From NCBI RefSeq assembly GCF_000340215.1, contig NW_006921532.1, forward strand, positions 8,305,735 through 8,369,734: 64,000 nt of DNA, given 5' to 3'. Position 1 is the first letter of the stretch. Each line of letters starts with the position of its first letter. Position numbers and translations under genes: made by a program. The DNA is from Pseudocercospora fijiensis CIRAD86 (lineage: Eukaryota; Ascomycota; Dothideomycetes; Mycosphaerellales; Mycosphaerellaceae). The notes beneath the pieces were generated by a model. The model saw only the letters and a list, made by a program, of their open reading frames with translations. It was not told the origin of the DNA and made no database searches. Positions 22,102 to 34,000 of the stretch are shown piece by piece.

Positions 22102-25100
22102 CTAAAGCTTATCGTTATTCTTATCTCCGACGAAGCCCGCACCGCCCTTATCCGAATCGTCGAGTATAACAGAATCTTCCTCTATAGCCTTCTTTGCTCG
22201 TATCTTATTAACCTTCGCACCGAAGGATCTTAGAGCCGCATTGCCTAGCTCTTTTTTATCTAATATCTAATACTCGATCTATACGCTATACGAGTAGTAT
22301 CGAACTATTCTTACTTTACGCTTCTAACCTACCCGATTCTCCTTCGTCTTCGCCTATTTACTCGCTACTAGGTTCTAGTTAAGGTCGGCTATAAGTAACA
22401 AGTTCGCTTCAACTATATTATAGCTACGCTTAGCTATATTTATAGAGTAGACGAGAATGTCTACGCCCGACGTCTAGGACCGATTAAACTCTGTAATTAG
22501 TTATAATCGCTAGCTAGCGTCCTTCGGTACCCTTAAGTTAAATAGCTACGACTTTAGACTAGCCTTCTTATACGCCTAGATAGAAGTGTTAGTATATTGC
22601 TTTAGCTCTTGTTTACGAAGGCAGAGCTTACTAGATTAATAGTATAAGCTACTACGTTAGAATAGCTTATTACTACGGCCTTACGGCCCTTATTATCTTT
22701 AATAGTATTAGCCGTCTACTTCTTAAGCTCCGCGATAATGTCCTTAATACGTAGGCTTTCTATAAGCTCGTTAAGGAAGTAAGTATATAGGTCTATATCG
22801 GGCTTAAAAAGCTAGCCGAAAGACTTAATCTCCTTTATAGTAAATTCTATTTCCTACTCCTTAGTAGATACCGGCGCGTAGCCTTTACGCTCTAGATTAT
22901 TGTTCCTTACCTTAATGAACTTATTAAGGGCCTTACTATAGTTCTTCCGTACCTAGTCGGTTATTCGAGTCGGTAAGGTAAGGCCGCGCTTATCTTTAGA
23001 TAGTAGAGGCGATAGGGTAGTTCGAATTCGTATCCTATAAGAGCCGAGGAAAAACTGCCTCTATATAACCGCCTTAGCGTTAATCTTTCCTAAACGGATC
23101 TTCTAGTTAATACTCCGCTTTAGCTTTTCTACCTAATTATTTAATTCGTTAATTATATCCTAAGGCAGCTTAATATTCTTTAGCTCCTTATCTGTATTAT
23201 CTAATAGTCGCATCTTCTATTCGGGCTTTATTGCGTTAAACGGCTAGACCGATTTATATATCCGCAGTATAAGAAAGTGCCTTAATACTAGTATAAGTAA
23301 GTTGGCTATTAGGATTTTAGGCTCCTTAATAGAATCCTTTTTCTAATACTCTCCGCCTAAAGCTTTCTCGTAGCGATTAATTATCCTCTTAAAGCCCTCG
23401 CCTAGAGGCTTACTTCTAAACTCGTTCTATACTTTAAAGTCCTTCTAGTAGTTAGGGTCGGATCGCCCCCTATTATTATAGCGAGCTAAGGCGTCGAAGA
23501 CTCTAAATTATTTAATTATCGGCTTCTACGTTCTAGCGATTAGGGTGCCTATTACGAAATATACCGTACATTTCGTATTATAGTTTACGCTTAGCTTGCG
23601 AAGCGTACTTATACTATTCGTATATATTCTATACTCCTCGTTAGCCTCGTCTACTACGATAGCTCTAACTAGTAGAGTGTTGTAGGCCGCGGTTTTGAAA
23701 TTAGTCGAGCTATTTACGTAAGGCCTGCCCTCTTAGGTCCTCCTAAACTATACGGTCGAGATAGAGAAATTCTAGTTCTCGTAGAATACGTAGAAACGAC
23801 CCTTTAGTACGAATACGAGCTTCTTATATAGACCGAGGGGCGCCTTAGTAATAATTGGATTTTACGCAGAGCCCGGATAGTTAACTCCCTTCCGGTACTT
23901 GTCTACTTTAGGAGTCGCAACGCGATTAGGCGCAAAGCGTATTACGTCTCCCCTTTTAAAGAGCTTAATACTATCTATTTCCTCTTTCGTATTATCTATA
24001 TTAGGCGGGTTGAAGTTATATAGTTTAATACCTAGCTCCTTAAAGTCCGTATAAGCTAGGAATTTCTTTATAGTATCGGGTTTTAAACCGGCAGTTAGGT
24101 ATAGAATTATAATGCCCTTACGAAGCCTGAAACTACGCTATAGGTCGCGCTGCTTATATCTATAGGGGATAGAAAACTTATTCGCAGATAGGCATTTCGA
24201 ATTTTCCGTACCCTATAGAAGGTGTTTCTCTAGATTATCTCTGTTTTTAGCGTAGTCTTTAAGTATATCGGTAATCTGCTTATAAAAAACGAAGATTAAA
24301 AGTTGCTCTATAGTTTTGCCGAGACCTATAATATCGCCTAAGATTCCTCCGGCTTCTCGAGTATACTACGGTCGGCAGAATATAAGCTAAGCAGCTCTAA
24401 ACACTTAGTAGGCGTATAGCTTTGTCTTAAAGCCCGGTAGGGCGATAGGTGTTTCGGGATCTACGAAAAGTTTAGGCGATAGACGTAGACAGAGGTAGAT
24501 ACGTTTAACGTACTCGTACGTTATCTACTCTAGCTCGGTAGTATAACTCTAGTTAAGATCCCCTACCTAGGTTTGCTTAATACGGTCGAGGAGCTCTTTA
24601 TAGGTCTAACTTAGAATATAAGGGGTCGCCTCTATCTACTCCTCTAGGTCGTCCGGCTCCGGAGTATACGTATCTATATTAACTATAGGCCGAGCGCGTC
24701 TAGCAGTCCTACTATTCCTTATAGGCTCCGAGTTAGTATTAGAGTCGAGCGGCCTAGTACGAGTATAAGGATCTCGTATACGTTTACTAGCATCTAACCC
24801 TCTTCCGTTTCTCGTTAGACTATTATTAAGACCTTTACTTATTCTATATAGTTCTATCGACATATTATCTATAGAACGCTTAGAACCTAAAGGATATAGA
24901 TGATTTTCTCGAGGAGCGACGATCCTAGGCAAAGCTCCCGGCGCGGCAGTGTCTATAGTCGACTTTTAACTATTTTCCTTAAGTCCGGAACTTTGAGCAT
25001 TCTTTTGAGTATTCTCTTAACTATTTTCCTTAAGTCTAGAACCTTAAGCATTCTCTTAAGCATTCTCTTAACTATTTTCCTTAAGTCTAGAACCTTAAGT

Positions 25101-28100
25101 ATTCTCTTAAGCATTCTCTTAAGGATTCTCTTAAGGATTCTCTTAAGGATTCTCTTAAGGATTCTCTTAAGCATTCTCTTAAGGATTCTCTTAAGCATTC
25201 TCTTAAGTATTCTCTTAAGCATTCTCTTAAGGATTCTCTTAAGCATTCTCTTAAGGATTCTCTTAAGCATTCTCTTAAGGATTCTCTTAAGGCGTAAAGG
25301 GTACGGCTAGAGCATTCGGCGTAGTAGCGTCTATAGTCGACGTATAACTGTTTATATTAAGTCTAGAACCTTAAGCCTACTATAAAGATACCGGCGTAGG
25401 GGTAGGCGGTAACTTAAGATCTCTAAGCTTAATAACCTTCGGTAGAACTCTACTAAATAGAATAGGGCGCTTATCGTTAGGCGACGGTATCGATACCCTC
25501 GATAATAGAGGGATGCTAAATGCGGCGCTACGTAAGAGTTCGCTAGATTAGAGACCTAATCGCTGTCGGCGCTACTTATAACGACGCTCCTATATCTCTA
25601 AGCTAAATAGTAGCTTCTCTCTTAGCTATAAGTCTTCCGACTCTACTAAAGCTATAGTAGCTATAGCGATCGGACTACTCGCATTCGTTTTCCGCTTCTT
25701 CTCGATATGCCTATTAATGTCTCGGCTAAATGTCGCGCGAGCCTTATTATCGAATTTCTTGTTTGCCTACTCGATAAAATCTAGCTCGTATTCTTATAGC
25801 TCTAATTAGTAGCCGATAAATAGCAGTATTTCAATACCCGCGGCGCCGTATCTGCCGGCTATACTGTATTTAGTAACGGCAGCTTCGAACTTACCGTTAT
25901 CGGTAATCTTATTCGTATCGTCCTCGCCTAGGTTTACTACTACGATTACAATATCTAACTAGTCGGTAATGTGAAACTTAGACCTTAACCAATCCTCTAG
26001 GAGGTTATACGACAAATCTAGGTATAACAATCGATGATTACCTTTATAAACAAATTTCTTTAGAGTCGCAGAGGGCGCTTGCCTAAGATATCCTACCTAT
26101 AGTATCGAAAATAGTTAGCTAAATAGCTATGCGACAAGCACTATGTCTAACCGATCGACTACGGCTAGCGTAATAGTATAGGTATTCCTAGCTTAGGGCG
26201 TCTAGAGTCTTCTAGTAGATGTAGGGAATGTAGATCCCGGCTACTATATTTGCAATTTTCGACTAGTAGCAAAGTCTCGACTACCCTTATCCTAGACGCT
26301 ATTTATATCCCCGCCGCTAGGGTTTGCTTCTATTAGAAGGACTTCACTCGCCGCCTTATTATTTAATATTGTCTTTAATAAGCTCGCTAACAATAGTATA
26401 GGTCTTAGGCGGCGGCTAGATAATAGCGTAGGTGTTTAACTAGGCTCGCGCTTAGGCGTGTCTTTATTAGTCTATTATTGCTTAATAAAGATAGACTACC
26501 CTTTACGGATCTTAGAGTCCGATATACCTAGACTAATAGCGCTGCTTAGGTAGCGGAGGCAAAATTCTACGGCGGCGCGATGCTGCTCCTTCTTATTGTT
26601 ATTATCCTTCTAAGGGCCCTAATTTCTTATATAGCGATTAAGAATTTTCTGTTCGTCCCCTTTTAGGCTCCCGTCCCGGAGACCCTACTAATCGTAGACG
26701 TAACGCTTTGCTATACTATTTCCTACTATATAGTCGGAGTGATTTGCGGGTAGCGCGTCGTTATTAGGAACAAATAACTATACGACGAGTGTGTCGATTT
26801 CGTCCTCTATAAAGTAACGGCGCTAAGGTATTAGAGCTAGTAGTAGCGGCGTCGTAGCGGGCTCCGCTATAGTAGCGGCGGCCGTAGTATACGGTTGTTA
26901 AAGCGAAGGTATAGTTGTCGCGGTTGTAGCGACCCGGTATTGTTTTAAGCTTCTAAATTAGCGAGGTAAGCTTTCGTTAATTTAGTATCTACGTAAGTGA
27001 AGCCGTTGCGAAACCGTTTGCTTAGTAATAGGGGTTCGCATTGTATATACGCGCTAGCAGAATCGTGATCTATTACTACTAGCTACTCCCTATCTATGTC
27101 TCTTATTCGATACCCTCCCTTATATTACTAAGAACTATCGCGAATTAATGCTAACTGTAACTACAAGTATTTTAGACCTTCGATATTACTCCTTACCCTT
27201 TCTAAATACTAAGTCCACCTCGCAATTAGGCTCTCGATGTTTTCTATATATACTAGTACGTATTGCGAAGTACTTCCTTAACTGCTCGGTAGGCAATCGT
27301 ATAAGGTTAATACTATATCCTTTATCGTAAAACAATGCTTTGCGATTATATATTGCTCTTTTATCCGATACAATGTGATTAATAACTATATGTCGGATAA
27401 ATGCTAGCCGATCTCCTTTAAAGTCGCAGCCCTCCTCTCGGCACTCGAGTTAGTCTAGTCTACGCTATATAATAATAAGGTTTATCTACGTACAGACATT
27501 ATTGCGTTCCTTATCTCCTAACTATCGTAGTTCTAGATAGGGAGGGTTATAGCGATAGTCCTTTCCTTTACTAGAGCGACCTTTTCTACTATAATAGTAC
27601 TTCCGATCTATGTTTTCGGTATAACTCTCTCTAACAACGTAGAATAGATTCCTATAAGAATTGTTCCTATATAGGTATAATAGCTCACGATAGTCCTAGA
27701 CTTCTGTAGCTGTATATAGGGATAGTCCTATATAGATTACCTTAAATATCGGAGCGCTTAGCGTATAAAAACTGCTATAAATGCATTTCAGGTCGAACGG
27801 CTATACGTAGAAGTCGTAAAACGAGTAAATTCCGGAACTAGTTGCATAGTATTTAGCGGCTTTCCCGTCCCTTTTAAGTAGTAGTATATAGCTAAATTCG
27901 TAATAGAAGGTTTGGATCTTTTCGAAGTCGGCCTCTATAATCGCATACTCTCTACGCTATTGCAGATTAAGGCCTAGATTAGTAAAGTATTACTAGACGA
28001 AGCTTCTATAGCGCCGTTATACGATGTCTTGCGAGAATATCTATATTATATACTTCGAGGCGTTATTGATTTTTGCGAACTCTTCCCCGCATATCTCGCC

Positions 28101-28900
28101 TAGCGCTAATATATTAATATACTTACGTCGCTCGTGCTATAGAGAATGTTCCGTAGGTATAGTAATTATAGCGACACTATCCCCCTTAGCCTAATTGCTA
28201 TACGCCTTTAGATTAGAGCGATAAGCTTACGTAGGTGCAACTAATACCCGAGCGAGTGCTTAAGCGACTATATCGGACGATGCTTAAGTAGACTAACGCC
28301 CGCCTATCGTAGTGCGATTACGACTAGGAGCGATAGGTACGCTCGTCGGCACATTTAGTAAATTGCTAGCTATAGCAGATGTTCTATAAGCAGGTTAAAA
28401 GGGTTTTACTATAGGCTTTCGTATTAGCTTTCGTAGTAGCTTCTACGGCAGGGTTTCCTAGATCTAATCTAGCGAGCTCTATAGAATCTCTAGTAAGGTG
28501 CTATAGTTAGACGAGGCTATAATGCCTAGGATATTAGGTAGAAGTGTTAATAGGCTCTATATCTCGTATATTACAAATCTCCTCTACCTCTTTCTAGGAG
28601 GTATATACAATTCGCCCTAAAGCTCTATATCGCGTTTCCTACCTCGTACCGTTGTATAAGACCCCTACTGCTTTAGGCGTAGTATATAAGACTAGTTATT
28701 ATTTGGAGCTGTTGTGCTAGCTCGTAGTCTGTCGCTAGTTTGCTCGGCGTTAATGTTAGCGGTATACGTATTTTAGGGCGGCTTAGAAGTCGTAGATTCT
28801 AGGCTGTTATTAGTAACTAGAGCAACTCTCGTAAGATAGATAAGATCCTCTCTCGTTGTTCTTACTATCCTATACTTTTAGAGTACTTTTATAGCGGATA
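22102..28900 (-). pseudogene. Zinc-finger / SNF2-type helicase remnant, copy A
   Basis: On the minus strand a long TAG-interrupted frame shows SNF2 ATPase motifs: motif I as GGILGDIIGLGKTIEQLL (about 24296-24352), motif II as IVVDEANEE (about 23640-23680, DEAH-like), a motif III-like VIGTL about 35 codons later, and a motif IV-like KAVVISYS (about 22680). Upstream, near 27375-27450, the frame has a CREEGCDF...H...H element resembling a C2H2 finger. Between them lie coding minisatellites. The frame appears to end at a TAG at 22104-22102. The protein is not one I recognise. Linking a helicase with a repeated unit suggests a large transposon, but no transposase or terminal repeats were found. 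Confidence 0.6.
24955..25285. repeat. 12-bp minisatellite (TTAAGCATTCTC-type), copy A
   Basis: Tandem 12-mers such as TTAAGCATTCTC and TTAAGGATTCTC, in frame with the helicase remnant, where they encode alternating basic/hydrophobic residues (RMLK/RILK). An apparent ORF on either strand is purely a product of the repeat. Confidence 0.9.
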
Positions 28901-29289
28901 CAAAATTCGATAGCGAGAATTCGGCGGCATAGTTGCACTTTAAGAAGCTCGTAAGCTTACCGAGCTATACGTACTTGTCCTTACATCGCTTTAAGATATC
29001 GGTAATCGTATATATAAGAGCTATAACGGGTTTACGTTTTGTTGTTAGAGAGGCTATATCGGATCCCCGATATAACTCTATATTAGGTCGAGGTAAAGAG
29101 ACGGGCTCCGTATCGTCTAGCGATCGCTTCGGCTACTAACCGTAAGCAGATACTAGAGAGTCTTTGCTATATATACTAATATCGTAGCGTCTATCGTTAT
29201 AAGGACTTAGTGTATAGGTAATCTAAGAGGGGCTATCTCGCTCTCTAGATGTTATATAGTAAGCAGCCGATATACTACCTCGAGGAGCA

Positions 29290-29700
29290 TTAAGGTCTTA
29301 ATAAGCATAAAAGTCTTAACGAGCATCCGCGTCTAGAGGAGCATCGGAATCCTAACGAGCATCGGAATCCCGACGAGTATTAAAGTCTTAACGAGCATTA
29401 AAGTCTTAACGAGCATTAAAGTCTTAACGAGCATTAAAGTCTTAACGAGCATTAAAGTCTTAACGAGCATTAAAGTCTTAACGAGCATTAACGTCTTAAC
29501 GAGCATTAACGTCTTAACGAGTATCAACGTCTTAATAAGTATTAACGTCTTAAGGAGCTAGTAAATCTTAAGGAGCCGGCAAATCTTAAGAAGCCGGCAA
29601 ATCTTAAGGAGCCGGCAAATCTTAAGGAGCATTAAAGTCTTAAGCAGCCGGCAAATCTTAAGGAGAATTAAAGTCTTAAGAAGCCGGCAAATCTTAGGGG
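29290..29700. repeat. 18-bp minisatellite and related units, copy A
   Basis: About eight near-perfect copies of AAAGTCTTAACGAGCATT, then units of the type AAATCTTAAGGAGCCGGC. The counterpart in copy B is at 41110-41490 with a different arrangement. Confidence 0.9.
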
Positions 29701-32241
29701 TACTCTAACTCTTAGTAGCGCTTCGACTGCTAGAGAGGAAGCTACTCTCTTCTCGACGATCTTAGCGCCTACTATTTTCTCGACGGCCTCGGCTCCTACT
29801 CTTCCTTTTCCTCGGTATCGAAGCCGTACTATTCTAGGTATTCTTCTGCTACCGCAGCACTAACATTCCTACGAATAGGTACGCTAAAGTTTGTACTACG
29901 TAACTAAGTAGGCTAGGAAGGTTCTAACTCTTAAGCTCGTTACTTTAGTTCGGTAGATAGAGGTAGCGTATTACCCTATACGTCGATAGCAAGGCTAGTC
30001 TTCCGTATATTAGTAAGCGGGTATGCTAACTCCCTAAGTGCTACTAACCTTCTTTCCGCTAGTACGTATGCTTCCCGTCTGTAACGTGCGTAACTTCGTA
30101 GTAGCTTTCGAAAGTAACTCCTTAAGGTATTTAAGGCTCGCGAACTTATCCTTTAGATCGTCGTAATATACTAACTGAATTCCACTATCGATCTATTGCG
30201 CGAGTTCTATTTCTATAAATAGGTACTAACTAGCACTAGGAATGTACTGTCCGTAGGCTCTAACTTGCTCTCGGAGCTTAGCGATGTCCTACGCGAGCTA
30301 ATAGCTACGGATAAAACGACGTCTCGTTGATCTCCTCTAGCTCGCAAACGGCGTAGAAGTTATTATCGGTAGTTGCGGTTGTAATCCTCCGAAGGATCAG
30401 TTTAGAGATTCGTACCTAGTAATACTACTAGCGGCGGAGTGCACGAAGTCTAATTACGATTCTGCTTAATTTAGTATAATCATCCGAGGTGTATCTACTT
30501 GCGCTTGCCTTATTATCTATTGCCGCCGCCGCTATTGCCTCTATTTTTAGATTACTACTAAAAGTCCTACTATTAAACAGCCGCCGCAGTCTTCTAGTAA
30601 GAATCGCCGGTCGTTAGTAAATACGCCTACTTACTAGTTACTAGGTTATAATATATTAATTAGCGGCGACTACTATAGTTACATAGTATATATTATCGTA
30701 GGTCTAACGGCTACGGTATAGGCATATTCGCGACGACTATTAAATAGCAAAGACCGCTTAGTATAGTAGGTATAAATAGAAAGCGCTATTAGTAAAAGAC
30801 TTAGTATATAACGTTTATTAAACTACTATCGTCTAAGGAATATATACTATATTAAAAGTGCCGTCGTCTACGTCGTACGTATTCTAAAGTACTAAGTTAG
30901 TAACCTATATAGGCTTAAATTGCGATAGTAGAGGTACCTTAAGCGATAGCGGAGAATAATAGTAACTATTTCTATACTAATTAGTATAGAGACTAGTCGC
31001 TATATACTCTATTATACGTTAGGTCGCTACGTCTAGCGTAAATAGGCCCCTTACTAGCGGCGGTCGTTATAGATAGTAAGGTTATTACTATAGGTAGACT
31101 ATCTCTTAAATGCGACTACTAATCGATAGTAATACGCCTATACCTAGATTAACCTACGCCTACTATATAGCAAATAAGATACTATCTTTATATCGCTACT
31201 AATAATACTAGAGATACTATAATAGCTATACTATCGCTAATAGGCGTATATATCTAGTATAATACTACCTAGTAGTATCGTCTCGATAGGCTAGTAATAT
31301 CTAGTATAATACTATCTAGTAATATCGTCTCGATAGGCTAATAATAGGCACGCTAGTACTAATATTTCCGCCCTCCTAGCCTTCTAATAGTAGTTATAAG
31401 TAATATTCCTAGTAAGACTATAAATTAGAAGATAGCGGTCCTTTAGTATAGTACTAGCAATACTACTAACTTTCTCGTTATTACTATCTTTAATAGGATT
31501 ATTACTATCTATAAGCTACTCGCTATAAGTCTTCGTCGAGCTAATATTGCTACTAAAGCCTTTAGGCTCGAAGAAACAGTTAGTATAGCAATCTACCTAC
31601 TTCGCGGTTATACTATCGCCTAGAATCTCTTAATTATATAGTTATACTAGGTATAGCGATATAGCTAGTACTACTACTTCTAATAGAAGAACTAGTTATT
31701 AGAAGTAGTAGTATATATCGGGGAATTAGTTATTAAGTTGTAGCTAATATCGTATCTAGTTTAGAAGACCTAAATTAGCCCTCTTCTAAGCTAGTCGATA
31801 TTACTTAGTAATAGCCGTTTAAAGGTAGTACAGAAGTTTATAGAAGCGCTTATAATAGTACTATAAAATAGCTATTATAATATAGTAGTATACTAGTACT
31901 ATATTCTAGGTATAGGCTGCCCTAAGGTATGCCTAGTCGTAGTATAGGACGAAATTCTACAAACATTAAAGTTTAGGTACAGGAAAATCAAACAAAATAC
32001 AGCTAGTATAGAGTAGCTTAATTAACACACACTTCTTAAAACTAGCTAACCTAAGACTAAAGCTATAGCAGACAGATTTCAAACTATTGTAAGGATGTAC
32101 CAAAAGTATATAGGGGTTTGTTACTAGAAACGTCGGGCCGCGGCAGTCGCACCGCTACTTACGCGCTTCCGTTCCCGCCTCCGCTCCCGCTAATACCTTT
32201 CTTTCTTTCCTTCTTCCTCGCCCCGAATACTATCTATACAG

Positions 32242-32640
32242 CACTCGACTCCTTATAGATCTTGCTAAAAGTCGTGCCTAGCACGCTCAAATTATGCCCT
32301 ATATATATCCGGCCTAACTCCTTATAGATCTCGCTAATAGAAGAAGTCGTGCTTAGTACGCTTAAATTATGCCCTGCATATACCCGGCCTAACTCCTTAT
32401 AGATCTCGCTAATAGAAGAAGTCGTACCTAGCACGCTTAAATTATACCCTATATATACCCGGCCTAACTCCTTATAGATCTCGCTAATAGAAGAAGTCGT
32501 GCCTAGCACGCTTAAATTATGCCCTGTATATGCCCGCCTAACTCCTTATAGATCTCGCTAATAGAAGAAGTCGTACCTAGTACGCTTAAATCATGCCCTA
32601 TATATGCCCGCCTAACTCCTCGTAGATCTTGCGTAAGCCG
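32242..32640. repeat. About 75-bp minisatellite, 5-6 copies
   Basis: The phrase CCTAACTCCTTATAGATCT recurs at about 32313, 32388, 32463, 32537 and 32611, giving a 74-75 bp period. The preceding partial copy begins near 32242. It lies between repeat copies A and B. Confidence 0.9.
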
Positions 32641-32764
32641 CGCGAACAGTAGGTACCTTTACGCGGTACGCGGTATAAGTAGCGAAAGCGAAACTAAGAC
32701 CTGCTAGCCTATATAGCGAATATAGCTTCCGTATTCACTCGGAGTTATATTAGCAAAAATCTCA

Positions 32765-33555
32765 AAAATTAGACCCTTAAAGTTCTTAACCTTCAAAGTT
32801 ATTAGACCCTCAAAATTCTTAACCCTTAAAATTCTTAACCCTTAAAATTCTTAACCCTCAAAATTCTTAGACCCTTAAAATTCTAGACCCTTAAAATTCT
32901 TGACCTTCAAAATTCTTAGACCCTTAAAGTTCTAGGACCCTTAAAGATCTTAGACCCTTAAAATTCTAGACCCTCAAAATTCTAGACCCTTAAAGTTCTT
33001 AACCTTTAAAATTCTAGACCCTTAAAGTTCTTAACCTTCAAAGTTCTTAGACCCTTAAAGTTCTTGACCTTTAAAGTTCTTAGACCCTCAAAATTCTTAG
33101 ACCTTTAAAGTTATTAGACCCTTAAAATTCTTAACCCTTAAAGTTCTTAGACCCTTAAAGTTCTTAGACCCTTAAAATTCTAGACCCTTAAAATTCTTAA
33201 CCTTTAAAATTCTTGGACCCTTAAAGTTCTAGGACCCTTAAAGATCTTAGACCCTTAAAATTCTTAGACCCTTAAAATTCTAGACCCTTAAAATTCTTGA
33301 CCTTTAAAATTCTTAGACCCTTAAAGTTCTAGGACCCTTAAAATTCTTAGACCCTCAAAATTCTTAGACCCTTAAAGATCTTAGACCCTTAAAATTCTTA
33401 GACCCTTAAAATTCTTAGACCCTCAAAGTTCTAGGACCCTTAAAATTCTTAGACCCTTAAAATTCTAGACCTTTAAAGTTCTTAGACCTTTAAAGTTCTT
33501 AGACCTTTAAAGTTCTTAGACCTTTAAAGTTCTTAGACCCTTAAAGATCTTAACC
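32765..33555. repeat. 17-18 bp minisatellite, about 45 copies
   Basis: Nearly 800 bp of tandem CCTTAAAATTCTTAGAC-type units with CAAAATT/TAAAGTT variants. RIP-type C/T differences separate the copies. No coding meaning is evident. Confidence 0.9.
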
Positions 33556-33639
33556 TTTATAGCCTTGCCTCGTATATTGCTCTATAACGGAAGACCGAGA
33601 CTAGTAGGACTAAGGGCACGCAAAGCATATAGAAAAATG

Positions 33640-34000
33640 AAGGTCGCTTGCCTAGTATAGACGATTAAACGCGTATACTAGATAGTCGAGGTATGCGAAT
33701 CGGTAGTTACCGTACTAACGGATTACGCGGCAACTATTAACTATAAACTAAACTGCTCTAACATCGTTATTAGTAGACAAGCTTAACAACCGGCTAACGA
33801 GATCTTTACAATACCTCTCCCTATTCCTACTAAAGATAGTCTATAAGCTAGGACGAGAGTATATCGTACTAGACGCCTTGTTACGTTTAGAAACGAACGA
33901 TAATTATCTGCTAGAGGGCGACGTATTCGAAGAACTAGTCTGTAGCTTATATACTCTTAACTCAATTATAATACGTATAACAATAGTTAAGGTCCGCTGC
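33640..34000 (+). pseudogene. Ty3/gypsy RNase H fragment
   Basis: Forward frames read TIKRV...IVEVCESVVTVLTDYAAT, then NRLTRSLQYLSLFLLKIVYKLGREYIVLDALLRLE. This is the gypsy RNase H end (LVW..K.., R..RW...L..F.., IVYRPG.....DALSR), shifted between frames and RIPed. No LTRs or other gypsy domains were found. It abuts the left end of repeat copy B. Confidence 0.65.

Larger units (their letters stand above)
22377..30118 (-). repeat. Large direct repeat, copy A (SNF2-helicase unit)
   Basis: Matches copy B (about 34000-41912) in the same orientation along its length, for example 22461-22620 against 34069-34230 and 29700-30115 against 41495-41910. Similarity ends abruptly at about 30118 and 41912. 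Both copies are RIPed and differ by many transitions, by repeat number in their minisatellites, and by one large minisatellite present only in B. Confidence 0.85.

Noticed and set aside
24900..25310. Leu/Ile-Ser-rich open frames on both strands (also 36586-36909 and 29333-29527)
   Set aside because: They are produced by 12-bp and 18-bp tandem repeats with no stop in several frames; not independent genes.
29290..29700. Possible CRISPR-like array
   Set aside because: The repeats are directly tandem with no unique spacers, and the host is a eukaryote; this is a minisatellite.
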